Shown here: piece by piece, positions 41,253 to 52,998 of the stretch
How positions within the stretch are numbered: position 1 is the first letter of the stretch
Layout: the number at the start of each line of letters is the position of its first letter
Source: Macrolepiota albuminosa
Lineage: Eukaryota > Basidiomycota > Agaricomycetes > Agaricales > Agaricaceae
Assembly (NCBI GenBank): GCA_027475525.1
Contig: JAMWFC010000059.1
Span: forward strand, 558,001 to 622,000
Length of the DNA stretch: 64,000 nt
Direction of reading: 5' to 3'
Program-made: the position numbers and the translations under genes
Notes under the pieces: generated by a model
What the model saw: the letters and a program-made list of their open reading frames with translations, nothing else
What the model was told of the DNA's origin: nothing
The model's database searches: none

Positions 41253-41487
41253 TGTAGCGTAGTCCGCTATGTGGCATTGACCACATAGCTTATACTTACA
41301 GTAGTAGTTAATATTATATTATATTTATTATAATATAATATTATTAATTACATTATTATATATAGTTGTACCAGCTGCTTACCAAGCAGCTTAGTTTTTG
41401 TGTTTATACTTCATAGTCAATAGACCGGACTGGTCTGATTCTGTGCAGTGTGAACTCTAAGCTCACAGATCCTGTAACTTCGTTATA
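41253..41487 (+). repeat. Mosaic element 3' LTR (LTR-B)
   Basis: TGTAGCGTAG...TTCGTTATA, 235 bp, preceded by the purine tract GATTGGGGGG and followed by the duplication CTGAC. CpG sites lost in the 5' LTR are kept here at four positions (for example TCCGCT against TCTGCT). Confidence 0.9.
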
Positions 41488-41603
41488 CTGACTCTGACAC
41501 AGCTGCTGTGTTGCCTGACATAGCTGACACATATATGCACAATGCCATGCCAGTTTTTGCTGAAGCTATGGACTTGCAGACCCCAGGACCTGCACATTGC
41601 ATG

Positions 41604-42966
41604 TAGGTGTCATTGCTAGCCACTGTTCAGGGGGTCAAAACTTCCAACAATCCCTCTACCAATCTTTATTGCAGGGAATCCCCTGATTTTGTGAGGTCCC
41701 AGGCTGACCACTCCAAAGTGGAATGTGTTATGACCTTGACAGATTGTAGAAAACTAGTGATAGAGACAGATGCCAAGTATCTTAAAGGGATGCTAGGAAA
41801 TCCAGGAGTAGAACCCAATGCCACTATCATGAGATGGATTGAGAATGTCCTACTCTACTGCTTTACCTTAAGGCATGTGCCAGGCAAGACCTTCAGTGTG
41901 GATGGCTTGTCACAGTGGCCTAAGCAGCCAGGAGATGAGAAGTACCCATCAGTTGATCCGGAGTTAATGGATGAACCCAAGTCTATGAACTATGAGTAAG
42001 ATCAATAATATACCTGGTTGGGAGGACTGGGAACCTTTGGAGCTTGAAGAGTTTGCAGAGCAAATTAACACCAGAGGTGGCTATCTAAACATGGTTGCTA
42101 CTGAAGTATCAGACTTTGAGCAAGAACTTAGTAAAGCCAGGTCCCAGGAGCAGGAACTTGGAGATGGCATCTTGGGTCAAACTCCAGAGACAAGCATGAA
42201 TCCAGTAGCAGTACTAGCTATGACCATGCCTTTGTTACCAGTGGAAGACCAAGAAGCAAGGGTAGAGGACACACAAACTTACCTAGAACACCAGAAAGGT
42301 AGTGAGGGTAAAGACTGGGATAATCTGCTACCCACTGTTGAGAGTTGGTTGCAAGATCTAGGAACAGAACCCAAGAATCTACAAGGCTGGGACCTAGAAA
42401 AGTTTAAGAAGTTTGCTAGGCAATTCTTCTTTGATAAGAAGGGGAGATTGTACAAGCACAGTCATGAGGAAAGGCATAAACTAGTAGTCCAAATTGATAG
42501 ACAAATGTTCATGCTTAAATCAGCCCATGATACCTTAGGACATAGGGGAGCCTATGCCACCAGGATGCTCATACAGGAGCACTTCTGGTGGCCTGGCATT
42601 GAAGAGGATGTACAGTGGTATGTTGGGACTTGTCACAATTGTCAAATCAGACAAGAGACAGTAGTCAACAGGGAACCAACTGTAACTTATACCCCCTCCA
42701 TCTTCCAAACAATCCACATTGATACCATGCACATGACACCAGCCTCAAATGGCTGCAAATACATAGTACATGGCAGATGTGCCTTGTCTTCTTGGATGGA
42801 AAGTAGACCCCTGAGGAAGGAGAACCATAAGACTATTGGTCAATGGTTATTTGAAGATGTGATTTGCTGCTGGGGCTGCATTGCAGAAATCATCACAGAT
42901 AATGCTGGACAGTTCAAACAGGTCACTGCCTGGCTAGAAAAGAAGTATGGGATTAGAGGTATTAGG
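41604..42966 (+). pseudogene. Gypsy-H RNase H end and integrase
   Basis: RNase H tail 41725-41930 (RKLVIETDAKYLKGMLGNPG, IMRWIENVLLYCFTLRHVPG, VDGLSQWPK), a linker (ELEEFAEQINTRGGY...), then integrase: ERHKLVVQIDR, HDTLGHRGAYATRMLIQEHF and CHNCQIRQ (HHCC finger: H, H, C, C visible), the first D in FQTIHIDTMHM, the second D in EIITDNAGQFKQVTAWL, KKYGIRGIR. It breaks at 42966, just before the third acidic residue, where LTR-E begins. The 41992-43005 frame is free of stops. The style matches Gypsy-C (13.4-17.5 kb), which lacks exactly this half, but there is a gap between them. Confidence 0.85.
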
Positions 42967-44733
42967 ACCTCTGGGGGAAAGCGGGTCCTTACTAGGCGGA
43001 CTTGAAGTCTATGGAGAGTCTTTGGGTAATGGAGGACAAGTTCCGGGGCTTTGGGTGGGGCGTGGGGTGGCTATGGAGCGCTGGAGATTGTAGGGAGAGG
43101 TGGGGCAGGATCCTGGGCTAAGTCCAGAATACAGGGAGGGGAGAAGGTGGAGCCTTGTTAGGGTGGAGGAGAGAGGGGGTAATTGGGGAAAGAGACTAAG
43201 ACTGGGAGACTGAGTTAGAATTGAAGTGAGACTTTTAGAAGGCCAAGAGACTTGAGAGGATAAGAGAGATAGATTGAGATGAAGTACAAAGTAAACAAGA
43301 GAGTATAGAGACGTGTTTATAGCAATATCAAGACTACCCTTAATGATTTACTGGCTAACAGCTATATACCTATAGTGGTTAAGGTCCGTGGGGAGCGGGT
43401 GAGCTCTGGGGTTGGGATCCACGTGATTGGTCCTGTGTGGTGCAGTGTCCAGGTGCGGGTGTGGTGCCAGAGGATTGGTCAGGGCCCATGGGCGGCCACA
43501 GGGTGAGGTCGGTGATGATGCCAACTGTGGTTGGGTGCGCTGGACGTATATGCAGTACAATGCCATCTCCAGCGCCTGGCGTGCGGGTTTGTGAGGAGTC
43601 CCAGCAGGGTCCCAGTGTGCTCGAGTCAATGTGATAGGGCGGTGCGCTAGATGCTACCTAGCAAACAGTTAGCGCCGTAGCTTGAGTGAGGATACAGAGA
43701 GCAAAACGAATAGCGCAGCGTAGTGTGCCTGTAGGTGGCACTGTAGACAACGAAGACAAGATAGACAAAGCTAGCACCAAACTTGGTGACAAAGTCAGGC
43801 AAGGCTAGCGCGAATTGAACGCTAAGTGTAACTTGGGTGGTCAAGAGGTTACGATTCGTTGTTATATACATGATAAGTAGCTAGTTTTTATACTATGTGC
43901 TACGGTCTTTCCAAAATAAGTCCATTGACGGCGCTAGAAGTTAGCGCCTTTCTTTGTAGTTGTAGCTAACGGCCACCTGTCAACGGCAACCTGCAGCACA
44001 TGGGTGACGGCAACCAACGGCAACTCTAAAACTACTTAGAAATCGTACGAGTTTGCTCACTTTTTGATGTAATTCAATTGGTCATGTCATCCGGGGTATA
44101 GTCAGGTAATCCTCAACAGATGCCGTGAGCGCTAATTCTGGTGCTAAACATTGTACCATTTTTTGATAGATTTGAATGTCGGGTCTGCGTGTATCTTGTC
44201 TTGTCGTCATTGATTCTTTTAGACTTCTGATTGAAGAGCCTTGGTGATGGACAGCACCAATTACCAACTCCTTTTGGTATTGATCAGGGATTGGTCAGAG
44301 TCACTTCTTGCCGTCATGTTAGCGCTATGAGTTCTGAGCCTCCGTGGTCTTCAAAGTAAATGAATGGAGTGTGCTGAGGAGTTAGTACTGGTAATTAAGA
44401 TGAATAGATAAGTCTTGCCCTAGAGCGCCAGCGCTAGGGCTGTTCTGTATCCAAGGCTGGTTGCTAGAGTCTCCAGTGTGTCAAGTGTCGGTCGACCTAT
44501 AATGTCCCTTGATGCGCTCAGTCCGAGTAGAAGCCTATTATTGGTCGGTTTGAATGTTGGAGGTGATCAGCGGGGCCCAGGGATGTGGTATTGGAGGATT
44601 GGTCAGGGCCCATGGGTGGTCATAGGGGGAGGTCAGACGGGGCCTGTGGGTGGCCATGGGGTGTTGAATGCCAGAGCCAGAGTTTGGAGACGTGGGGTCG
44701 GGTTGGTGCATTGGGTTGGGCTGGATTGTGACA
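42966..44733 (+). repeat. LTR-E copy 2, interrupted by LTR-Y
   Basis: Parallel to 60155-60880 in two parts: 42966-43512 and 44543-44733 (ends GGATTGTGACA). The first ~30 bp of the LTR are missing. It carries LTR-Y at 43513-44542. Inserted in or next to Gypsy-H integrase. Confidence 0.75.
43513..44542 (+). repeat. LTR-Y copy 2 nested in LTR-E
   Basis: TGATGATGCC...GCCTATTATT, flanked by GGTCGG on both sides (43507-43512, 44543-44548), a probable 5-6 bp target-site duplication; the intact LTR-E at 60.7 kb has only one such site. It keeps many CG sites (GGCGCTAG, GTTAGCGCC) that are TG/CA in copy 1, so it is the younger copy. Confidence 0.8.
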
Positions 44734-44953
44734 ATCTGTGCAATTGTTTGTGTAGGCAATTTTCGAGTTTTTAAGGGGTTGCTGTACTGTACAGTTGTTT
44801 CCCATGCTTCAGAGGCCCAAGAAGCATCCAACCTGGCATAGGAAATCTCTAGACTTGTTCTCTTTGGATCTCCCTCTGCCAGGTGAGTAGCTACCTTGAT
44901 ATTGTCAGTATATATTCTAATACACTTTGGATCTCCCTCTGCCAGCTGTGTGA
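44734..44953 (-). repeat. LTR-Z copy 3, left part
   Basis: Contains the LTR-Z block seen at 343-439, here split by LTR-X at 44954; the right part (GACTGAGCC...CCCTTACA) continues at 46774-46809. A 21-bp segment (about 44869-44889) is repeated at about 44923-44943. The left edge of LTR-Z is not defined. Confidence 0.45.
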
Positions 44954-46773
44954 TGATACGACGCTATACCAGCAGTCAGAGACAAAACATGCACCAGAAG
45001 TCAAAATAAACATTTAATTATGGGCTGAAAACTGTAAGCCTCCTGGTAGCAGTCTCAACAAATATCTATCTCCAAAAATATCCCAACAAATACACAGAAA
45101 AGTACAGAACAACAGGCAGGGACTGGCTCAAACTATCAGCTCAACAATAGTCTAACCACTGTCATGGAGAGGAAAAGCATGGAAGCTGGCAATGGACGGA
45201 ACAGGATGAAATTGGGAAATTATCATATGCATTCAAGATTATAATTCTCAATTTCATCATTGTAGTACTTGGTTGCAAGTAGTACTGATAGTTCTGGGGC
45301 TTGATGGTGTAGAATGTTACTTGCAATGCACACTGACTGGATGGTGAAATTGATATATATATTATAATGTTGAAGCTTTCAATAATCTTCCTGAAATCAG
45401 AGGGTTCTCAACAAACTCTAGCCTAAGTGATTCACTCCCTGGGAACCACCGAGCCTTTGCCTATCAATTGCCTGTCTATTCTCTACTAAACTTGGGCTAT
45501 TTATACTGTTTTTCTGGTGCACAGACCACTATCTACACATGACTATTTGTTGTCAACTCCTCAGCCTCCAAAACATATTTGATAGTCCAATTTCCCTTTT
45601 GGGAAGCCTGTTTTGGTGCCACCAGTTCCACCATTCCTCCGGATGTCTCTGATTGCCACTTTCCCATTTGCTTGAGATCCATTTAGCACGATCCCATTCA
45701 TAGATCCTTCTTTCCCCTTTTAGCGCTTCCCTGCATTCCATGCTTCTTCTGACATCCCTCCATGCTTCTTTTCTTTCCCCTTTCAGTCCTGTCATTGTCA
45801 GATCTGATCTTTGATCCAGATCACCACAATTTGATCCCATTTCGTCACTTCTGCCAGCTCCCATGCTTCCCCTCCCCATTACAGTGGTTGGAGTATTATT
45901 GAGTTGATAGCTTGAGCTGGTCCCTCCCCTTTGTTCTGTACTGTCTGTGTATTTATTGGGGTGTTTTTGGAGATATAATTTATTGAGACTGCTACCAGGA
46001 GGCTTACAGTTTTCAGCCTTATGATTAAATGTTTATTTTGACTTCTGGTGCATGTTGTGTCCCTGACTGCTGGTACAGCGTTGTATCATCATCAAATCAG
46101 TCAATGTTCTGCAATGGACGGAATAGGATGAAATTGGGAAATTATTATATGCATTCAATATTATAATTCTCAATTTCATCATCAAATCAGTCAATGTTCG
46201 ATTTGACAACAAGGAGGGGAAAAGGAAAGAAGTAGGGGATGCAGGGAAGCGCTAAAAGAGGAAAGAAGGATCTATGAATTAGATCAGGCTAAATGGGGCT
46301 CAAGCAAATGGAGAAGTGGCAATCAGAAACACCTGGAAGGAGAGCGGAACAAGAAGTTGAATGGTGGAACGGGTGGCACTGAAACAGGCCTCCCAAAAGG
46401 GAAATTGGGCTATCAAATACGTTCTGGAAGTTGGAGAGTTTCTGACAAAGAGTCATATGTAGATAGTGGTCTGTGCACCAGAAAAACAGTATAAATAGCC
46501 CAAGTTTAGTAGAGAATAGACAGGCAATTGATAGGCAAAGGCTCGGTGATTCCCAGGGAGTGAATCGCTTAGGCAGGAGTTTGTTAAGAAACCTCGACTC
46601 ATGGGAATATTATTATATTATAATTTCTCAAATCCTCGGCATTTTGCAAAATTATTAAATGCATTCAAAATAATAATTATCCCTTTTGCCATCAAAGTCA
46701 GTGTGAATTCAAGGTCATATTCTACACTAGCAAGCCCCAGAACTATCAAGTAATACTTCTACCAAGTACTACA
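44954..46773 (+). repeat. LTR-X copy 1 (solo LTR), carrying an inverted LTR-X
   Basis: Plus-oriented LTR: TGATACGACGCTATACC ... CCAAGTACTACA, flanked by GTGA (44950-44953 and 46774-46777). A TATA box (AGTATAAATAG) lies at about 46489. A second LTR-X in opposite orientation sits at 45261-46088. A unit starting CAATGGACGGAA and ending in TTTCATCATCAAATCAG occurs twice in tandem (about 45190 and 46109); the inverted LTR lies inside the first unit. Confidence 0.8.
45261..46088 (-). repeat. LTR-X copy 2, full length, nested in copy 1
   Basis: 828 bp; on the minus strand TGATACAACGCTG ... CCAAGTACTACA. The TATA box is on the minus strand at about 45495. Together with the 5' part of copy 1 it makes inverted arms of about 235 bp (44954-45190 against 45850-46088). 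Confidence 0.8.
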
Positions 46774-46809
46774 GTGACTGAGCCACAGCCTCTAGAGGTT
46801 GCCCTTACA
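46774..46809 (-). repeat. LTR-Z copy 3, right part
   Basis: Continuation of 44734-44953 after the LTR-X insertion; ends CCCTTACA on the + strand. Confidence 0.45.
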
Positions 46810-47717
46810 AGCAAGGGAAGGATCTCGGAGAGGGTCTCACAGAGACCTCTCTGTTCCGTAAGACGGCCAAAGATGCTCTTGTTGGCAAAATGCTGCAAGA
46901 AGCATTAAGACAAAAGAAGAAGAAAGAATAAAAAGGAAAAACAGACCCAACCAGCACCACCTAAGAACTGAGCCCAGTCAGCAGGTGTGCCAGGAAAAGA
47001 CCTGGCAGTAGCACAGAGACCCATCACAGCTTCTGCAAACTATGGGTACTTAAAAACAGAGACTATGACCTTGTTACTATCATGCTTGACAGCACACTGG
47101 AACAGGCCATAGAAGTCAGTCAGAATGAGCAAAGGCTGAGGCAGCATAGTAGCAGGTTTAGGACAGGAAGTCATAACAACCACCTGGGGATGAGTTTTGG
47201 CATTAGCCATTTTTTGAGGAGCGGTGGGGGCACTAAGAAGAGCCATACTGGGATATGGGCAGGCTCAGTTACATGTTATAGTCTGGGCAGATACAATTGT
47301 GTGGTAAAAACAAAAAGGAAAGCAAAACTTTAATTTTTTTTTCTCTGTCTACTACAGACATGAAAAAGAAAATTTTAGTTTGCCAAGAAGAGGCAATTGA
47401 AAAAGCATGCTGACTCACGAAAATGCCTATGATTGACTGGGGACAGTTATTATATATGTGTTGGGGAGGTGATATGTCTGCCTCACTTGAGGCAGACCTT
47501 AAAAAGCCACTAAGTTCCCAATATACCCTCAAAAATGCTGAAACCTGTAAGCATGAGTCGAAAACTGTAGACTCAGGAAGGCTCACCAAAACTATAGAAA
47601 ACAAGTCCCAGTCAGCTAGTGGTAAATGTGAGGCAAGGCAGGCAACAATCAAGAGTTGATAGAACAGCAACTGCCAATGATGTGGCAGTGCTCAGCAGAA
47701 ACATTTTGAATCAAAAC
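46810..47717. other. Unassigned region with short coding-like pieces
   Basis: No domain recognised. The last third (47440-47700) shares a segment with 12440-12800. Small + frames (KTAKDALVGKMLQEALRQKK near 46865) look coding-like but are broken. It ends at the LTR-B copy. Confidence 0.3.
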
Positions 47718-47950
47718 TGTAACAAAGTTATGAATTGAGAGAGCTTAGTGTGCACACAATACTGAATCAGAACAGACTGGTCTATTGTCAATGTAGTCTA
47801 CAATACAAAAATAAGCTGCTTAGTAAGCAGCAAAGGTAAACTATTTATAATATGTAAATATTGATATTATATTATATTTATTATAATATAATATTGACTA
47901 CAAGTAAGTAAAAGCTATGTGGCCAATGCCACATAGCAGACTATGCTATA
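47718..47950 (-). repeat. LTR-B copy 3 (3' LTR of a minus-strand element)
   Basis: Reverse complement of the mosaic element LTR, 233 bp, retaining the AT palindrome and the CTGCTTAG/CTAAGCAG pair. Adjacent CACCCCCCAATTAGACC is the complement of the polypurine tract seen at 41240. It is more diverged than the 33.6/41.3-kb pair. Confidence 0.8.
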
Positions 47951-47995
47951 CACCCCCCAATTAGACCAAACTATGGTCTCAAAGCACTTCAATGA

Positions 47996-48696
47996 TCAGG
48001 CCATTAGTAAGTCAGGGATGGGGGCAATTGGAGAGTCCCTGGGCTCCCGGAATGGATTGGCAGTTGCGTTGTCCATATCATAGTCGAGGAGTTCATCCTT
48101 GGGTGCAGGCTTGTGGAAAGTGCCTGATGGCCCTGCTATGGGCAGCAAATCATCATAGTCCCAGAGAGAGGACAGTGTAAGAGTGGGGTCAAAGGCCAGC
48201 CCTGGAGTAGGTGGTTGGGGATCAGGAAGATCCCCATCATCAGACAGGTACTGGCACATCCAGAGCTCGCAGGCATGAATGTCTTGCCTGATGAGGAGAT
48301 ACATCCCCTTTGTAAATGCGTCATCATAGGCACAACAGTTCTCCTGCTGCTGGCAATCGCCAATAGTGGCCTCATGCCACCTATCCCACTGAGCCAGGGA
48401 CTGAGGTGTCCCATAATGGTCAAGGCATTGCAGCCTCTCGTCGTTGATGGTGGCCACCTTGTTGTAGAGCCAGTTGTTGCCAAAGAATATGTGGGCCAAG
48501 TAGGTGACCCCATAGGTGTAAGCATGGTCAACCCAGCTATACCAGGATTTGGTTGTGAAGAAGAGCATGTAACACATCTGAAGTGGTGAAGATGAAAGCT
48601 GATGCTTCCAGGATGTCTACAGCCTGAGCCTCAAAATTCAGGTCATTGGTGTGGAGGGGCACAAAGGCTTGCTCCATAGCCGCTTTGTATTCAGCC
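47996..48696 (-). pseudogene. Accessory ORF, third copy (minus strand)
   Basis: From 48577 to 47996 it reads VDHAYTYGVTYLAHIFFGNN, WDRWHEATIGD, TKGMYLLIRQDIHACELWM, DLPDPQPPTPG and EPRDSPIAPIPDLLMA (stop at 47996-47998), collinear with 40586-41207. A 2-nt insertion near 48545 breaks the frame; upstream (48578-48690) the ORF continues as EYKAAMEQAFVPLHTNDLNF, FEAQAVDILEASAFIFTTSD, which is the uninterrupted version of the site where element A entered copy B. Gag and pol of this element are absent; the left LTR lies 45 bp downstream. Confidence 0.6.
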
Positions 48697-49075
48697 AGGG
48701 TAGGGCATCACAACAGTACATGTCATACATTGTACAGGAGCTCGCTTTGTGCTGTACCATACATGTTCAGCAGAGTCTGCTACACTGGAGCAGAGCAGTG
48801 CCCACAGTGCCGTAGAATACAGAGCTGCAGATGTGTCACAATGTGATGTATGACACGGTCTAGTGGATTGATAAAAGGCAGGCACACATATGTGCATGCA
48901 GGCCCAGCAGATACCAGCGGACACTAGCAGACATCAATGTGTGTCAGCAGCTGCCAGTGGGCATCAGCCCATGAGTGAAAGCCTCCTCCATTGGCAGACG
49001 TCATGGCATGAATAAACCCTCCTTGAGGTTCCCCACTTCCCTCTCCTCTCCCTTCCTCTCTGCAAGAACACATTA
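48697..49075 (+). repeat. LTR-like repeat S, copy 1
   Basis: Inverted copy at 58072-58397. It contains a TATA-like TTGATAAAAGG (about 48871) and AATAAA (about 49010) in the order expected of an LTR, plus a CAGCAGATACCAGCGGACAC-type motif. Copy 1 has an extra ~40 bp (about 48795-48835) absent from copy 2. Confidence 0.5.
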
Positions 49076-49873
49076 TTCAGCGATGCAGCCCCCAGATATG
49101 ACAATACAAAGTTCTATAGCACATATTCAGATCTTAATATAGTTATCTATTAAGAAGTTATTTTACCAACACTTGGTCTAGATGCTGAATGATCCATGCC
49201 TCTTCCACTTCAAGACTTGGCACAAGATTGCCAAATATGGAAAGTGCTGCAATGAGATGCAACTTGATGTAGTCAACAACTGCTTGCAAATTTTCTAGTA
49301 GCATAGCTTGGGACATGACATTGTGAGAGGTAGATGCTATTGTGCTGGTTCTTGTAGAAGAGGATACTGCTATGTATAAGATTTATGTGCCTTGTAAACA
49401 AAAGTGATTTTCAACAATTGCATTGCACATGACTGTCACAAATCCATTCCAATCATCCGCTGATGGCAGCAAGCTATAATAATGTTCTTCATCCATCAGT
49501 TCAATCTGTCTCTGCATCCATCACATCAATCCGTCTCTGCATCCACCATTTTCACAGTGGATCTCTTGCAGTTTGGGGGAAAATAAAATCAGAAAGCACC
49601 TGCCTAAATTTATCAATTGCCATTGAGGCCAATTCTTGCCACATGGCCACCTTTTTATGGGCATATGACTGGAGACCTCTTTTTTTCACTGACATACCAC
49701 GCTTCTACCAAATATCTGCCTGGTTGAAGAAATACCACACTTTCCACTCTATTTCTCTTGTGACAAGCTGACATTCCTCTGTCCATCTGTTGCATTGTGC
49801 TCTACCATGTAGATAATGAACATGATTAACTGAAGAGATATGTTCACAAATGGATGTAATGATAATAGAAATG
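49076..49873. other. 3' flank of the KDZ transposase
   Basis: No convincing domain. A short tandem pair (CATCA.TC.GTCTCTGCATCCA) lies at about 49495-49548. It may hold the decayed C-terminus or 3' end of the KDZ element. Confidence 0.3.
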
Positions 49874-52700
49874 TTAACAAGAGGACTCACATTCAGAAAT
49901 AGTTGCAGATTCATTTTTTGTATCAGAATTAGAGTGCCATATCCAAGATACCTTGATCCTTGATGAACCAGGAATGTTGGGATCTTGTATAGCTGTGCTT
50001 GCATTCAAATCTGCTTTCTGTAGAACCAGATACTTTCTCTGAATGCTGGGGTCCAATTCCAGTTGCAGCAGCACACTGCAGCATCGTGCATAGGCACAAG
50101 CCTTCACCAGGATTGAGGCCTGGATTTTTTGAAGAGATGTGTGAGCTTGAGTTTTCACATTCTTGTTTGGGGCAACCTGGACAACGTGAGAATATAGGAA
50201 TGATTTCTCTGCAATGAATTCCTGAAGAGCTTGCAGGAGCCTTTCAATTTGAATCAAGCACAGATTGTGCTCTATCATTGTTAATGGTGAGACATTACCC
50301 ATGATCATAGATAGGAAGGAGATTTCAAAATCTTCTGGAACAACTACATCTGTTGGTCCAAGGTTATCTGTCAGTGGTACCAGCAGATCTACTGGCTGTC
50401 TATCTTCCACTAGAAATAAATCCACTCCTGTCTTGAGAAGCAGCAAGGACATTGAGTCAAACCCTTAATAGTTCTCTTTCCACCTCAACCTTTTGCCGAT
50501 CATCATTTTGTTTGAGCTTTCAGAATATCCATTGCTTTACAGTTTCCCTCCTCTCTGAGCCTTTCTGCCTTAGCTATTCTGGCTTCCCAGCTTGTTAGTA
50601 AATCTGTTGATATCCTGATGAATCGCTTGGTGAAATATTGAATGGCTGTATCTCTCATCTCAACAGCAGTCCTGTACTTTCAACATAGGAATGAAACCAT
50701 GTCAAGCAGCTTCTTCCAGTTTGAGTCACACATGTGATCATCAAGGATTTCTGCCTGATGTGCCAAGGTAGCCATACAGGCCATCTGTGAGACTTCATTT
50801 AGTGTAGACCAGAGACTTTCAATTATCTCCCCAGCCAAATAACCGGCCTCAGGAATGAAGGATGGGGCAAAGCGGAAAAAACAATCCTCCTTATGCCCAT
50901 GGACATGAAGAAGTCCTATTGCAAAGTCCATGAGTAGATTATCTGGCAGGACTTCTCTGGCCTCAGCAAGCCATTCAGAAAATTTGACACACCACTAGCA
51001 TGCTATGTCATATACCAGTAGGAGACACTGAATCTCATCCATGTTGGTTGTCTTAACTGCCTGTGTGATGGAAAAGTCTGTGTAAACCTGGCCTTCACCA
51101 TGGGTCAAGTTTGTTACACTATTAGGAGCAAAGCAGCCATGCCATGTACATGCTGTTGCAACAATACCAGTAATGTTGCATGATTTGTTCATTATCAGGG
51201 CATTTTCAATAGCTTTGAATGTGTTTTTACAAGCTGCTCCCTGGACAGATGGAGGTCCAGTGGACGGCCAATGGACAGGATTGAATTGATGAGTGGATGG
51301 CAGACAGGTAGAGTTAAAGAATGTCACTCACTGCTGGCTGTTACTTTGCGCACTTGAGATAGTGGGTGAGCTCATCCCTCCTGGCCATCATATCGCCGCC
51401 TTCTGAATGCCATACATCATGAGCAGGATTAGAATGTCGGACATGATCTGCCTTGAAGTTGCTGTCCATCATTAAAGAACAATTGAACTTCCACCAGACA
51501 AGATCTTCTTCCCAGTTGGATGGAAGATTGACTCCTAGTTGGGGGCAAGTTGGACAGAATATTGCAAGTTCACCACAGTCTGGCATCATGGGGTGCCTTG
51601 ATTCATCATGTCCAAAGCCTGCCCACTTCAACTTCTTCAGCCACCACCATGAAGAAGAAATTTGTCGTAGCTCGTGGTAAAGGTTATCCATCTCACCAGA
51701 AGATGCAATTGGGGAAGTTATTCTTGCAATTTTCTGCCAGTACTGATAGGCAGATGCTTTGTACTCTAGATTCATCAGACAGAAGTTGTCCAGCACAGCC
51801 ATTGTAAAATATGTTTGTGTCCGATCAAATATACTGGGGACCAGCTGCAAGCAGATGGTATCCTCCACCAAGACATCCATTCCAGAACACTCATATGAAA
51901 TGACAGTGATGTAGTGTACTCCAGTTGTGTGAACAATCTGTTGTATTGGATTCCCAAAGCAATCATATCTGTCCATATGGAACCCGTTCATGGCTGGCCG
52001 TTCTTCTGAAATATCTTCTATTGGCACATCATTCTCTGGTTCCTGTTGCTCTTCCTCTTCCATGATTTGATCAAGGCTGGCATCCTGAAGTCTGCTTAGG
52101 AAATCTGAAGTCATGGACGGATGCACTGCCAGATGTCCCGGGTTGCTATCCACTGATGGAAGTTCAACATCCAGTTGATATTCAAGTCATATAAACTCTT
52201 GCTCCTGAATAACCTTTTGCTGCTCATGGCCCTCAAGAACCCTGACCCTGACCTTCCCTTGATGACAGTTTGCATGCAATGAATTGTGCTGGATATAGAA
52301 ATACCCCCCAGTATCCAACATATTCATTGGTTGGAAATACCTACAATTCCAGGTTGGTGAAACGGGTTGGAGTGGTGCATGCAAAACATCATCTACTATT
52401 GGATAATTGTCCAATTGTGCAAAGTTATCATCATCCGGAAATGCTGCTGGTGGTGCACCAGTTACAATGGGAATGGGACCCAGTGGTAGCCGTTGTGTTA
52501 TGAGGACTGGCAACCCTCATGTGTTCTGAGTAAGTCGTGTCCTTTCCTCAGCAAACGGGATGAGGTCCCTTTGCCTGATGACTGTTGTTTTTGGTTGCTT
52601 GCATTTCTTCAGAGAGTTCAGGTTCATGATCAAATATCTATGGCCAGGACCTAGCCATTGTACTGGAGATCTAATGAGACTGCTCATCAATATTGGCAAT
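49874..52700 (-). pseudogene. KDZ (Kyakuja-Dileera-Zisupton) transposase
   Basis: Minus strand from about 52.6 kb. 52513-52187 is an N-terminal piece. 52153-51341 carries DRTQTYFTMAVLDNFCLMNL, KLKWAGFGHDE, the KDZ hallmark FCPTCPQLGVNLPSNW and MMDSNFKADH (first catalytic D). 51327-50995 has NITGIVATACTWHGCFAPNS, GEGQVYTDFS and LLLVYDIAC (second D). 50931-50680 has FAIGLLHVHGHKEDCFF, GEIIESLWSTLNEVS (acidic residue of the third motif) and ILDDHMCDSNWKKL. 50452-49874 is the helical tail. Frame breaks fall at about 51335, 50990 and 50480; some may be introns. DNA transposase of a class frequent in mushrooms; inactive as it stands. Confidence 0.85.
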
Positions 52701-52998
52701 ATGCCCCAATTTGGATGGGCTAGATACCAGTGGACAGTGGACCCTATCTGTTGATGACAAATGCAACAGACAGTGAACGGAAAGCATATTTTATCATGTG
52801 ATCCTTCAGTTGAGAATTGTGTGGTTGCAGAAATTATATTGTCTACAAATATGTTTGCCCTTCAATATTACCAGCAGATCCAGGACCAAATATATTTCAA
52901 ACTCAGGCAGAATTGGAAATGCTTGTCCAGGACTATCTAAATACGCATTACAGTAAATCCTATTTTTCTTCACCTTTGCTCATCATCTGATCACTCTG

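Larger units (their letters stand above)
33558..41487 (+). mobile_element. Complete mosaic Ty3/Gypsy-like element (B with nested A) with accessory ORFs
   Basis: Two 235-bp LTRs (33558-33792, 41253-41487) flanked by the 5-bp duplication CTGAC (33553-33557, 41488-41492) define one insertion of 7.93 kb. Inside are: a gag N-terminus of element B (34267-35064), a homologous gag plus protease and RT of a related element A (35070-39226), A's accessory ORF (39205-40212), A's 3' LTR (40391-40585), and B's accessory ORF (40586-41207). A polypurine tract (GATTGGGGGGTG) precedes the 3' LTR. The outer LTRs differ at seven positions, all transitions, five at CpG. RNase H beyond its first block and all of integrase are missing, so it is non-autonomous. 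Confidence 0.85.

Noticed and set aside
44869..44943. A GTGAGT ... CTAATACA ... CTGCCAG stretch flanked by the same 21-bp word on both sides, resembling an intron born by tandem duplication.
   Set aside because: The segment belongs to LTR-Z, whose own direction is the minus strand, and the other two copies lack the upstream 21-bp word; no coding continuity across it was found.
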